This document shows, one piece after another, positions 41,001 to 52,536 of a stretch of DNA of 64,000 nt. The translations under genes and the position numbers were made by a program. Source of the DNA: Adineta steineri (Eukaryota > Rotifera > Eurotatoria > Adinetida > Adinetidae); NCBI GenBank assembly GCA_905250115.1, contig CAJNOI010000098.1, forward strand, positions 8,688 to 72,687, read 5' to 3'. The notes beneath the pieces were generated by a model that had not been told where the DNA came from, did not search any database, and saw only the letters and a list, made by a program, of their open reading frames with translations. Each line of letters opens with the position of its first letter. Positions within the stretch are counted from its first letter, which is position 1.

Positions 41001-42129
41001 TCATTAAACTTATTTGCTAGTGAACAAGATTCAACTGATGAAATAATAAAACGTGATGAAATAATCGCTACTCGTATTTATCTTATTCTTCTCTTTATCA
41101 GTCTTGTTATTGTATTTCTCTATGCTGGTCCATTTACTGAAGAAACAAAAACGACCGTGATTGGTAATCCTACTCCTGATAAAATCAATGAACTTCATTC
41201 ACGAAATATTTCCACATTATCTTGTCCTTGTTCAACGGCTGCTATTGCTTATTCAAGATTTTTATCGATCATCCCAGAATATCATCCGATATGTTCGAGT
41301 CATTATGTTAAATCGTCTTATTTGATTAATCTTGTAGAACAGAAAGATAGTATATCGACACAAATAGCTACTCATTATAGTATTTTAGCATCACTTTGTC
41401 AACAAGCTCAACGGATTGTTAAACGTGCTGTCGATAGTTTTGGTGCTCGTGAATTAGTTAGTGCAGAAACTATGACACGTACTTCATATCTTACTCAAAC
41501 TGAATCACTTCTATCAACATTTATTTCGGAAATTCCTTCAGATTATCGTCGAACTATAACATTAATTATTCGTTCATTTGGTGTCAATCATTTACTTAAT
41601 GTTTTTACAAAGAATTGGAAACTTGAATTTACTGATGAAAATGAAAATTATATCATGAAAGCATATCCACATCGTTTCTCATCATCAAATTGTTCATGTG
41701 CTTTATCATTTGATTGTAATGAACAAGTTCATGAAAATATTGTTAGTGGTTGCTTTCCGTATGATGGATTTCGTTTATCAAAATTTAGAAATATTACATT
41801 TGGTCATTTGAATGATAAACTTTTTATAGAAAAATGGAAAAATCGTAGTAATTATTCAGCTTATTTTCAAGTATGTCGTCCATTAGAATGCCGTTATACA
41901 TTACCTGATAGAAATAATCCATTTATTATAGCAACAACTATTCTTGGAATCTATGGAGGTAAAAGAAAGAAACTACAAAATAAATAATATTTATTTATTT
42001 TTAGGTTTAATATGTGCTCTTCGTTTAATTATTAGTCAATCTTTACATGCTTATCGTTGGTCTTCAGGAAAACGTCAAAAACCACAACAACAACCAGAAA
42101 TATCATTTATTAATCCAATAGCAACATAA
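38006..42129 (+). CDS. Triple-unit two-transmembrane Cys-rich protein (gene 2)
   Basis: Exons 38006-38905, 39014-39497, 39582-40874, 40930-41958 and 42005-42129 give 1,276 residues. Inter-unit joins are phase 1, exactly as in the paralogue at 14.8 kb. Unit A is split by an extra phase-0 intron, and unit C's TM2 and tail by a phase-1 intron. Each unit has TM1, a Cys-rich ectodomain and TM2 with the family motifs (YH.[IV]C[ST]S.[FY]V, C.C....C, GC.P..[SG], LFIE.W, C.P). Unit A has VPC for CPC and also lacks the last cysteine (CAPRSLTY). Unit C lacks about 35 residues, including the ECL...C pair. The TM2 entry is AFGGL, FYSGLG or IYGGL. Function unknown; a membrane receptor or channel is inferred from topology. 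Starts at ATG 38006 with no signal peptide. Confidence 0.82.
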
Positions 42130-42544
42130 AAGATATAACTTTGTTTTTGCTTCATTTGATTTACACAAATATTGCTTTGGTCCGCTTCGATATAATAAAA
42201 AAATTGAGATATTTATATTTGATTTTGATGTATTTAAGAAATATGTATATATAGACAATATCTCGTCTGTTTTCTCACTATTTCAATTTCAGCGATCAGA
42301 TGAGAATTAATTGTGATCTAGCTCAGCAGTTCAGTGAAGATTTTTCTGATAAACTAGATATGATAACAAAAATAAAAAAACGATTGACAGATTTTCTTTG
42401 TCAATGTCTGATGTCATTAAGCCTATCATGATATAGTATTTTTAAATATTTTCTGTATAGAAATTTGAATAAGTGTTTAAATCAATGTATAGTATGCCAT
42501 ACAAAATATTCTACTATTGATATAAAATTTTGAACATTCATTTA
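42130..42544. other. 3' flank of triple-unit gene 2
   Basis: Non-coding, AT-rich; AATAAA-type signals lie near 42194. No other structure noted. Confidence 0.4.
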
Positions 42545-43470
42545 CTGACTTTTTTCTCGATTTAACAAATAATCTATTGATTTAACCAATTCAAGACAAT
42601 TTGTGAATTATTCTAAATAATGGGTTAAAATCCATTGGATTTTAATAAATTAAGCAACATTTCCGTTTTATTTCGAGAAAATGAATTATAATGCATTAGA
42701 AATGCACAAAAAAACTGAGAAATAATGAATTAAAACCATCTAAAAATATTCTTTCAAGAAATAATGGAAAATAATTAGTCAATTTTGCATTATTTCTAGT
42801 TATTCGGCTGTAATAGTATTCATCGTTTGGAATGTTTCATGCAAGAAAACAAAAAGATGAATATCTTTTCTTTCCATTTAACTAATACAATGCATTATGA
42901 TTGGCGTATTTAGAAAATGTCATGTACCTATTTTTTCTAATTCCTATATTTATTCATGAAAACTAAGAAAAGCTGTTATCTTAATCCCTGGAAGAAATAA
43001 AATATCCAATAGAACTTATAATTCTTGTTCCTATACTTTGAAGAAGATAATTTCATTGTATCATTATGAAACGGTTGTAACCTCGCTCTGTAACATAAAC
43101 GTATAGAAATTTCAGGAAGAATAATTCAGATGCTACGAACTCACTCGATTAACATTGTAACTGTTGTTCCAAAATTCAAGAGAAAAAGCGGCTCATATAA
43201 AAGAAATTATTAATGTATCTATTTTTCTTAAACTGTATGAGTTCAACCGCTTTATTTTGTCCTGCAATTCAATTGTCATGTTTATGACAGCCTATGATAT
43301 TATATTGATCACGTCTATGGGGACGGGGGAAAGGGGAAGTAGTGTGTGAAAATTTCTACTCTTAAACATTCCAACACTCCTTTTAAATCGTCTTTCACAA
43401 AAGAAAATACATTCGCATAATGTTTCTATTTCAATAAATAATGAAAACAAAATATATCATTATTTTCTAC
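42545..43470 (-). repeat. Diverged repeat copy 3, inverted relative to copies 1 and 2
   Basis: The reverse complement aligns with about 1925-2880 over nearly its full length, including TGTTACAGAGCGAGGTTACA, TTCTTCCAGGGATTAAGATA and CCAAACGATGAATA. The copies are about 40 kb apart in opposite orientation. It has no significant frame. Confidence 0.8.
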
Positions 43471-44743
43471 CGACTATTATAATCAATTAATAAATACTTT
43501 GAAATGAATTTAAAAGTTTGCAATATGCCCAGAACATATCAGCAAATCATAATCAATGTTTACGTCAAATGATTCACATTTTATTGGCAATAGTTGGGAA
43601 TATAATATTTATTCTATATGAATATGAACATAGTACACTGAGTATAAACATAAAACGAACCATAGTTTATGATAGCCAAGAAATTGAAAGTGTATGTTCT
43701 ATTACAATAACATACTTGTTTTTCATTTAACTGATACTTTTATTATTAATGAATTATATCCAAATTAATATTGTCTTATCATTGAACAGTAGAATCTTAT
43801 ATTAAATTCGTGCGATTTCTTGGATATTCTTTCAAAAAACTAGTCGCATTTTCATTTGGAACAAAAGAAAATAGGGTCATATCAAGTGGAATAGATATAT
43901 CTGTGGAGAACAAAGTGATATTCTCAACTTTTGAATTGTTATGTCATTCTAAGAGTTAAAACTGTTCAATTTCTTCTATTCACTTTCGATATCTTGTAAT
44001 ATACAAGAGATAATACACAATCATTAAATTCTAGTTCGAAGGCTAATCGTAAAGCTGCAGCCATTATTGCATTATTTAATATAATTTGTTTATTACTATT
44101 ATTGTTATTTAACTGAGATGACTGAATTTGTTTTTTAACGACATCAGTGGTATCATTTGACAAAAAAACTATTGTTTATTATTTTCTGTATTAATACTAT
44201 CTAACAATAAATGTTATTTTAACATATAGAGCAAAATATTGTTAATATTTCAGAAAAATTTACTCGACAACACATCAGATTATAGTAATATTCGTCGGCC
44301 ATAAAATTAATAATCTTAGCTTTTTCTCCCATATATTCTTGAAGCTCTGTTTCTTAAAGATAAAGTCGGTTTCATCTTATAAAATATTTATACTCGATTT
44401 TACAATTAAATAACAATTTACATTTTGGATATCGACAAAGAAAAAGAGAGTTCTTCAAACTTTGTTAATTATAATCACAGACGCAATAGTCATGTTTATT
44501 ATATTTCATTTTCTATTGCTCAAGTAATCATAATAAAAAGTTTAACTATACTTCTTATCATGTTTCTGTCGTCAAAAATGACGTCATTATTTCTCGTTTT
44601 TTTCTTCCAACAAGTAATTGCAACATCATGTGAAATGAATGACAAAACAAATATTTATTCATTTGTTCGGAAGAAAAAACAGCAATACATTATATAAACC
44701 AACATATAAAGCTACACAACACGCATTTCATCAGCAGTCTATA
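43471..44743. other. Intergenic region upstream of the F-box/LRR gene
   Basis: AT-rich. A minus-strand frame at 43966-44163 (contains QSSQLNNNNSNKQ) begins at a non-ATG codon and has no recognisable domain, so it is not called. No other feature seen. Confidence 0.45.
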
Positions 44744-47700
44744 ATGGCAAATCAAACCATCGCTACCTTCTTGACACTACCGGTAGAACTTGTCTACCGA
44801 ATAATGGATCATCAATCAGATCTTACAATGCTGTGCTCCATGATAAATGTATGTCAACGATTCAACAACATCGTCGACAGTTATCATCGATATCAGGTAA
44901 ACTGTTTGTATTATTACAGCCACATTTTCTATTGCTCTTCAAATTATTTTTCATTGCTACAATCTCTACATTAATATACTGACTTTAAAAAACATATACA
45001 AGAATAAACTAGTTATCACTCTCTTCTTAAAAACTAAGTTTTTATACTATACGACAACGTGAAAATGAGGTCCTGATAGTCGAGAAAAATGATTTGTTTC
45101 TTTCTCTCTTTTCAATCTCATCCGAGTACTCCACGTTTCGAACCAGGTATAATGTCATTAACATACAGTGTTTATATAAGAACGAAAGAAAAGGGAACAA
45201 AACATTGTTATTTGCTTCACACGTGTATGTAGACACGTTTTTTTACATACCATTTCGATCATCAAAATCAGATTTTGAAAGAAATAAACGGTGTATAAAC
45301 TAGTTTCTCTTGCTAAAGATAGCGTCTTATAAATTCCTTTGAGAGCATAAACGACTGTAGTTATAGATGACGGTAGATGTGGATGGTGAGAACATTCACC
45401 CATAACAGCATCCACATTCTCCTCCTATCACACCGCTCACATCCATATCATCAAAGTGAAATATTACTTCTAAAGCAAATATGTTTTCACAATAACTGTT
45501 CTGGACCGCATTTGAACTGGAAAAAATTTATCTTAGAGAAGAAATTTTGAAGATCATTTATTACCTGATTGAGACGTCCAGGACCATTCATATTACATAC
45601 TTTTTGTACGACAATTTAACATGTTATCGTATGCTACTCATCATGCATATAGTCGTATGTTGCCATCAAAAGCAACTATCGAGATCAATAAATTCTCGCA
45701 CCACTATACATCATATGCATGAATGAAGCGAAATTAGATAGATCATACGGAGTTCTGATGCAAACTATATCTTGAGTTATAGATAGAATACTATCAAGCG
45801 ACCTCCCATACTTTATAACGCTCTAAATCAATAATGCTAATACTCTATGCTTTTAGGTACATAATCCCACTCTTCACAATCGTTTTTTGCAGAAGCAATT
45901 TCCACACTATTATTCATTCACCAAAACTTTTCCCTATGTCCGCACACACTTAAGAATTCCAGCAACACATAGATCAAAAATTATTATCCTTGCGTCACCT
46001 TTCGTAACTTCGTTTTAATCCAGCTTGTCAAGCGACACTCTTGAGCACCGTATAGAATTTAGAATCCTAGTGATATTCAGACTCATCTTGATCCGATCTT
46101 CAGCTCACTCACATCAACAAATGCGACACTGACTGCAGGGAAGATAGCAGCAACCAACAGTTGTCTTATTTTATGTGTGTTATATCTATATGTGCACTTT
46201 TTCATATAGGCACTCACCACACTAGATGTCCAACCCAATCAAATCGGAGATGTTAGAGCACAATATTTGGCTGCTGGATTACAACATAACACAGTACTTA
46301 GCATTTTCACTTGATTCATACTATGTCTTTACCTTTACTTTTTTCATGTAGACACTTACCACACTACGTCTTACATATAATCAAATCGGAAATGTTGGAG
46401 CACAACATTTGGCTGATGGATTACGACATAACACAGTAATTAGGCTACTCTCTTTATCGACGCCATGTCTTTACCTTTACTTTTTCATGTAGACACTCAC
46501 TACACTAAATCTCCGAAATAATCAACTCGGAAATCTTGGAGCACAACATTTAGCGGATGCATTACAATATAACACAGTAATTAGCATACTCTTTTTTATC
46601 TACATAGGGTAGTCAAAAAGTTTTGCAACTTCTCTATATTTATTCACAGAAACAACGCTTCATCTATCTTTCTGCATCATATATTAGAGGTAGTTATTCT
46701 AATATTTTATGGAAAGTTTCAGTCTTCTAACACACTGTTGAGATGTTCTCTGAAGTAAACTATAGGTATAAAATTGACATGCTTGGATAACGTTGGATTT
46801 TACTAGTTTTTTGAGCTTTCAAAAAATTAGAGAAGTTCTTAATTGGGGAATGCAATTTTTTGTAATATCATTAGTAGCTACCAGACTGATATCTGCACCA
46901 CAATCTAGAACTAAAACTATCATCAGAAGTTATGCAAACAAGAGAAAATGGTCATTCCACCGACAATTTACTGCTAACGATGTCAGAAACTAAGGTATGT
47001 GTCAACTTTTTATGACATCCGGGTCATTATCTATCATATGGTGATTCCTATAGTGATAACTAATACTATCTATATTAGTGAGAAATGTTTAAATTCACAA
47101 TTAAAAAATTTATCGAATAAAAAAGCATTATCACGCTCCTATCCTATCGATTTCCATTATGCTGTTCTCAGCAACATGTAAAATAATGTCATTATCTCCT
47201 TCAAAGTGAAAGGAATGAAGCTAAGACTCACCAAGCGTACTCACCTCGGAACAGGCTTCCAGAATATTAGTTGTTCAGGTGTATTCAACATAGACTAAAT
47301 AATCACCAGCTACAATAAGTTAGCAGGGGTTTTATCCAGGCATGTCAATTTTATACCTGTAGTTTACTTCAGAGAACATCTCAACAGTATGTTAGAAGAC
47401 TGAAACTTTCCATAAAATATTAGAATAACTACCTCTAATATATGATGCAGAAAGATAGATGAAGCGTTGTTTCTGTGAATAAATATAGAGAAGTTGCAAA
47501 ACTTTTTGACTACCCTATGTATACCATATCTTTATCTGCACGTTTTCATTTAGGCACTCACAACGCTAGATCTCTATTATAATCAAATCGGAGATGTTGG
47601 AGTACAGCATTTGGCTGATGCATTACGACATAACACAGTGCTTATCATTCTCACTTGATTCATACTATGTCTTTACCTTTACTTTTTTATATAGACACTC

Positions 47701-48925
47701 ATCACGCTAAACCTCGAAAATAACCGAATAGGAGCTCTTGGAACACAGCATTTGGCTGATGCATTGCAATATCACAAAGTAATTAGTATTCACTCTTCAT
47801 CTGTACTACGTCACTACCTTCACTTATTCATCTAGACACTCACCGCACTAAATCTTAAAGATAATGAGATGGGAGCTATTGGAGCACAACATCTGGCTGG
47901 TGGATTACGACATAACACAGTAACTATAAATGTTTCTTCGTATATACCATATCTTTACTTACACCGTTCCATATAGGCACTCACCACATTAGATCTTGGG
48001 TTAAATGGAATCGGAAATGTTGGAGCGCAACATTTAGCGGATGCACTACAGCATAACACAGTAATTATCATTCTCTATTTATCTATACCATATCTTTATC
48101 TGCACGTTTTCATTTAGGTGCTCACAACACTAGATCTCTATTATAATCAAATCGGAGATGTCGGAGCACAACATTTGGCTGATGAATTACGACATAACAC
48201 AGTACTTGGCATTTTCACTTGATTCACACTATGTCTGTATCTTTACTTTTTAATGTAGACACTCACTACACTAAATCTCAACCATAATCAAATCGAAGCT
48301 GTTGGAGCACAACATTTGGTTGATGGATTACGACATAACGCAGTAATTACTATTTACTATTCATATATATCATGTCTTTACCTTCACTTTTTCATATAGA
48401 CACTCACTACACTACATCTGGAATATAATAGAATGGGAGATGTTGGAGCACAACATTTGGGTGATATATTACGACATAACACAGTAATTAGGCTTCTCTC
48501 TTTATCGACGCCATGTCTTTACCTGCACCTTTTCATCTAGACACTCAGCACACTAGATCTTGGAAGTAATCAAATCGGAGATGTTGGAGCACAACATTTG
48601 GCTGATGGATTACGACATAACACAGTACTTAGCATTTTCTCCTCACCTGTACAATATCTTTACCTTTACGTTTTTCATCTAGACACTCACTACACTAAAT
48701 CTCCCAAATAATCTAATCGGAGATGCTGGAGCACAGCATCTGGCTGATGCACTACGGCATAATGCAGTAATTAACATTCTCTCTTCATCTATACTGTGTT
48801 TTTATCTGTACTTTTTCATCTAGACGCTCATCACACTAGATCTTCGGTACAATGTAATCGGAGACGACACCATATTTCTGATTAATGAATGTGTTGCACG
48901 CAATAAAAGAGCCAGAAAACTGTAA
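44744..48925 (+). CDS. F-box protein with leucine-rich (RNase-inhibitor type) repeats, about 15 exons
   Basis: Exon 44744-44896 encodes 51 residues with an F-box-like start (LTLPVELVYRIMDH, then MLCSMINVCQRFNNIV). A probable exon 45857-46003 follows in phase 0 (VHNPTLHNRFLQKQF...). Thirteen LRR exons follow at 46210, 46352, 46493, 47554, 47695, 47836, 47977, 48118, 48259, 48400, 48541, 48683 and 48824. The first twelve are exactly 84 bp (28 codons), phase 0, with consensus TLTTLDL..NQIGDVGAQHL and ADGLRHNT. The last ends ..ARNKRARKL at 48923-48925. F-box/LRR proteins select substrates for SCF ubiquitin ligases, and 28-residue LRRs form a binding horseshoe. An open stretch from 46063 could be another exon but I found no good donor. 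The link between the F-box exon and the LRR array is supported by phase only. Confidence 0.72.
46210..48925 (+). repeat. Tandem array of 13 one-LRR exons with similar introns
   Basis: The repeat unit is exon plus intron, about 141 bp. Exons share CAAATCGGAGATGTTGGAGC and GCACAACATTTGGCTGATG. Introns also share sequence (GTAATTA..TCTC, CATGTCTTTACCT, TTTTTCAT.TAG), so whole exon-intron units were duplicated, and the array may undergo unequal exchange. Units at 47554 and 48118 are almost identical. Confidence 0.9.
46607..47515. mobile_element. Non-autonomous mariner/Tc1-like element in an LRR-gene intron
   Basis: A 909-bp element with 183-bp terminal inverted repeats (46607-46789 and 47333-47515) beginning GGGTAGTCAAAAAGTTTTGC, flanked by TA on both sides (46605-46606, 47516-47517). 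The TIRs differ at only about four positions, so the insertion is recent. The interior holds no transposase-like frame of useful length. TA target duplication and this TIR style fit the Tc1/mariner superfamily; the exact family is not identified. It separates the third and fourth LRR exons. Confidence 0.87.
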
Positions 48926-49827
48926 ATGATAATATTAAACATATTTCAATAACGGATACATACCGTGTGATACCCATGCTGACATATTTTCTTGTAGTAT
49001 AATTATTGTGAAATCACCATAAATAAAATTGCTTGTTTTTCATTTTAATCTTGTGTTCTTTTGATAATGTTTGTTCAGAACGTTTTCTATGAGGTTGATG
49101 AGTATGTAACTCAAAAACAATAAAGGAACTTTTGGAAAGTGTTGTATGATTCGGCAGCAGGTGGAAAATCTGGATATGATTGTGTATTATATTTGTAAAA
49201 CTTACAAAGACTTGTTCTAGTAAGGCTGTGGCAGACAAGGTTCACTATGGCAGTATCAATACTCTCAAAGATCCTTCCTGATGACTTCGAATAATAAAAG
49301 GTTCTTTGTGGTAATAGTAAGAACCTGAAAAGTTATTTTCAACAATGCTGATGTAAATGATTCTGTTGGATAATACAGAATCAGGAAGATTTTTCTACAA
49401 CAGTAAGTGTATCGTATAACGTGTAATATCAAATAATGTTTAGATAAAAAGATTCTATTCAATAGTGATGAACTCAAAAGGTTGCTGTGTTTAGTACTAC
49501 GGAACCAAATATGATTGTAGAGTGAATGTAATGAAAATCTTATTTTTATAGAGACTTACGATCTGAAACGATCATTATCAACCTCAGACAATCATAACAA
49601 TTAATAAATAAACATATTTTTAAGTATATTAAAAGTTTGTGTATGATTTACAATAAAGAATATAAACGTACATCTTAAGAGAATAAATGTGAATATAAAT
49701 ATGAAATGAATATTGATTGAATGAGTGAAATTGATAATAATTTATATACATATATTTATTTATTTATTAAATACATCAAAAAAATTGAAATGAGATGTAA
49801 AAGAGAAAGGGAAAGAGAGAAAATAAT
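48926..49827. other. Convergent intergenic region
   Basis: Lies between the F-box/LRR stop and the cadherin 3' end. Two short minus-strand frames (49014-49238 and 49265-49477) show no domain and are probably chance. AT-rich, nothing else recognised. Confidence 0.45.
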
Positions 49828-52536
49828 TCATAGATGAATAATATCCTGATGAACAGTATCTCCAAATGAATAATATGTTTCATAGATTTTTTTATTAGTT
49901 GATAATGATCGAGCAGAAAGCGTTGTTGTTGATGGTGTATTAATTAATGAATTAGTTTGATGTTTTGATTTTTGTTTCAAATAAAAATAGAAAAAAGTAA
50001 GAAAAATGAATAATAAAATAAAAATACTAAGAGAAATTGAAGAAATAAAATAAAATAATGGAGAAAGAATTGAAGATAATGATGATGATGATTGGTCTTG
50101 TTGTTGTTGTTTTAATGACATAATAAATGTTTGTGGATCGGTGTGATAATCATGAATAAGAATAGTTAATGAAATATTCGTTTGTGATGAAATCGAAATG
50201 ATCAGTGTCCCATAAAGAGGAAGTTGATTTGATTTTGATTCGAGAAGATTTAATTGTCCCGAATAATAATCAATGGTGATTGATGAATTGAGTGATCCAC
50301 CAATAATAAAATAAAAAATGAAACGATTTTTCAATTGAATATCATTATCAAATGCTTTTAAACGTGGCATTATTTTATTTGTATAATTAATAATAAATAA
50401 ATCATGAAGTGATGATGATGGAGGATAAATTAAATAAGGTAAATTATCATTTAAATCAATTAAATTAATATTTAATTGTAAATAACAACATAAAGATGGA
50501 AGTGAGTTGATATTATCACAAGATTTAATTAAAATTGAATATTTTTGAATTACTTCATAATCAAATAAATGATTTGTTGTTTGAATAATTCCATTTGTTG
50601 AATTAATCTTCAAATAAGTTGTGTTTGATGAAAATGAATAAAATAATTTTCCATATTCATTTAAATCAAGATCAAATGCTTGAATTTGAATTAAAAATGT
50701 ATTTGGAGGAAGATTTTCATTGATTGTTAATGTGATTGATGAAGAATTAAATTGACAAATATTATCATTTTCATCGAGAATCTCAATAAATATGGATAAA
50801 CATGTTTCATAGATTTGATCAAATGCACAAATAAATAATGAATAATTTGATTTGATTTCTCGATCAAACGATTTTAATATTGAAAATTGTCCATTTGTTG
50901 AATTTATTGCAAATGTATTTTCATCTAAATTTAATAAAAACAATTTCATTTTTCTTCTCTTTCTGAAGAAGAAAGTCTAACCTTTGGTTTTTAAATAATA
51001 CTGAATATTATTTAAATCATCTTGATCTTGAGCTTGAAAAGTATAAAGAAGAAAAGGAAAATGAAAGTTTTCTTTGATTTGAAAACGAAATTGTGTTTGA
51101 TTAAAAGTCGGTTGACAATCATTAATATTTTCAATAAAAATTGTTAAAGATTTTCTCGTGAAATTATTTTGATTTAAAATAAAATCTAAATGAATTAATT
51201 TCATAATTTCATAATCAAATGATTTTTTAAGAATTAATTCAAATGATTTTTGTTCATTATCATCATTAATTTGTTTTAAATAAAAATACGAATTTAATTC
51301 AGTTGAAGATAATGTTGTTGAGTTCATTGAAATATTAAAGAGAGAAGGAAAAGATGAAGATGAAGATGAAGTTGAAATAAATAACTGAAGAATTGTCAAT
51401 GGAAGATTTGTTAGATTTTCTTTGAGAAAAATTTCATTTGAATTCAAATCTAAATTTGTTTTCTTTTGAAATAATTTTGGAATTAAAATTTCGATAAAAT
51501 AATTTTGATTTTGTTGTTGAAGAAAAGAATTTGTAAAATTAAAATAAATTTCCACTGTTGTTAATGATGAAAGATAATTTAAATCAAAAGCTTCGATGAA
51601 GATTTTATAAGAAGAAATTTCGTTAAAATTTTTTGTTTGAAAAGTATTTTCTTTAAAAGAAATTTCTCCTGTTTTTTCATTAATTTGAAATAAATTAAAA
51701 TTCTCTTCCAGTGATGATGATGAGATTAAACGATAATAAACTGCATTATTTTCTTTCGAATTTTTGATTTTAACTTGTCCAATGAATGTTTGATTGAAAT
51801 TATAAATAATAAATTTATAAGATTTGAATTCAAATTCAGGTGGATAAGAATTGAGTTGTTGGTTAAATAAAATATTTAGTTCAATTAGACATTTATCATC
51901 GATTTCATTTTCATTATCATTGACAATTAATTCAAATGAATATTTTTTTATATTTTTATCTAATTTATTGATGAGAATTAATTCGAGTAAATGATTTTCT
52001 TCATTATAATTTAGTTTAAATGGAAAAGACGAAGAAGAAATATTTAAAGAATAAAAATTCTTAGAAAATAAATCTTTATCTTCAGCTTGTTCTAATTGTA
52101 AATGATAATTTAATGATAGATTTTCATCTAATTCATAGGAATAAAATTTTCGTTTAAATTTAGCTTTATTATCATTGATATCTTCAATATTGATTTTTAA
52201 TTTGATTAATTTCATTTCTTCTTTGGATTTTTGTAGAAATAAATTACAATTTAATAAACAATTGATTTCATATGGACAAATTTCTTCTCGATCAATTTTT
52301 AATGAACGAATTAGATTGTGATTTTGATTATCGATATAAAGATTTTGACATGGACGAACAAATTTTATTAAATATCCATTTGAATTTGTTAATGTTGGAA
52401 TATATGAGAATAAATCAATTATTATTGTTCCATTTTCTTGTTCTTCTTTTACTGAAATTTCGATGGAATATTCTTGCAATGTTTTGACTAAATTTGGATA
52501 AATTATTAATAAGAATAAGAAGAAGATAATTTTCAT
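49828..52536 (-). CDS. Protocadherin-like cadherin, 2 exons
   Basis: Exons 52536-50982 and 50924-49828, separated by a 57-bp intron (GTTAGA..AATTTAG, phase 1), give 883 residues. The join yields IQYYLKTK-DENTFAINSTNG, the normal cadherin spacing; without splicing an in-frame TAG would interrupt the gene. The N-terminal signal peptide (KIIFFLFLLIIYPNLVKT) is followed by about six to seven cadherin repeats, seen from DINDN, ENINDC, DENDN and DLNDN calcium motifs at repeat ends. Then come one TM helix (FYFISSISLSIFILLFIFLT) and a short tail rich in Ser/Thr ending HQDIIHL. Some repeats have degenerate calcium motifs. It would mediate calcium-dependent adhesion or signalling at the cell surface. 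The tail has no recognisable catenin-binding region, which favours protocadherin-like over classical cadherin. Confidence 0.9.

Noticed and set aside
43966..44163. Minus-strand frame with Asn/Gln run
   Set aside because: Starts at a non-ATG codon, no acceptor at its 5' side, no domain.
45131..45148. tRNA-like B-box (GGTTCGAAAC on the minus strand)
   Set aside because: No A-box, acceptor stem or cloverleaf could be fitted around it.
46793..46993. Frame inside the mariner-like element as a transposase fragment
   Set aside because: No D,D(D/E) or helix-turn-helix pattern recognised; too short to support.
46210..48925. CRISPR-like or satellite array
   Set aside because: The 84-bp repeats are exactly 28-codon open units with splice sites and an LRR consensus, and the spacers are introns.
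50977..50979. Nonsense or recoded TAG in the cadherin
   Set aside because: A 57-bp phase-1 intron spans it and restores the expected cadherin repeat spacing.
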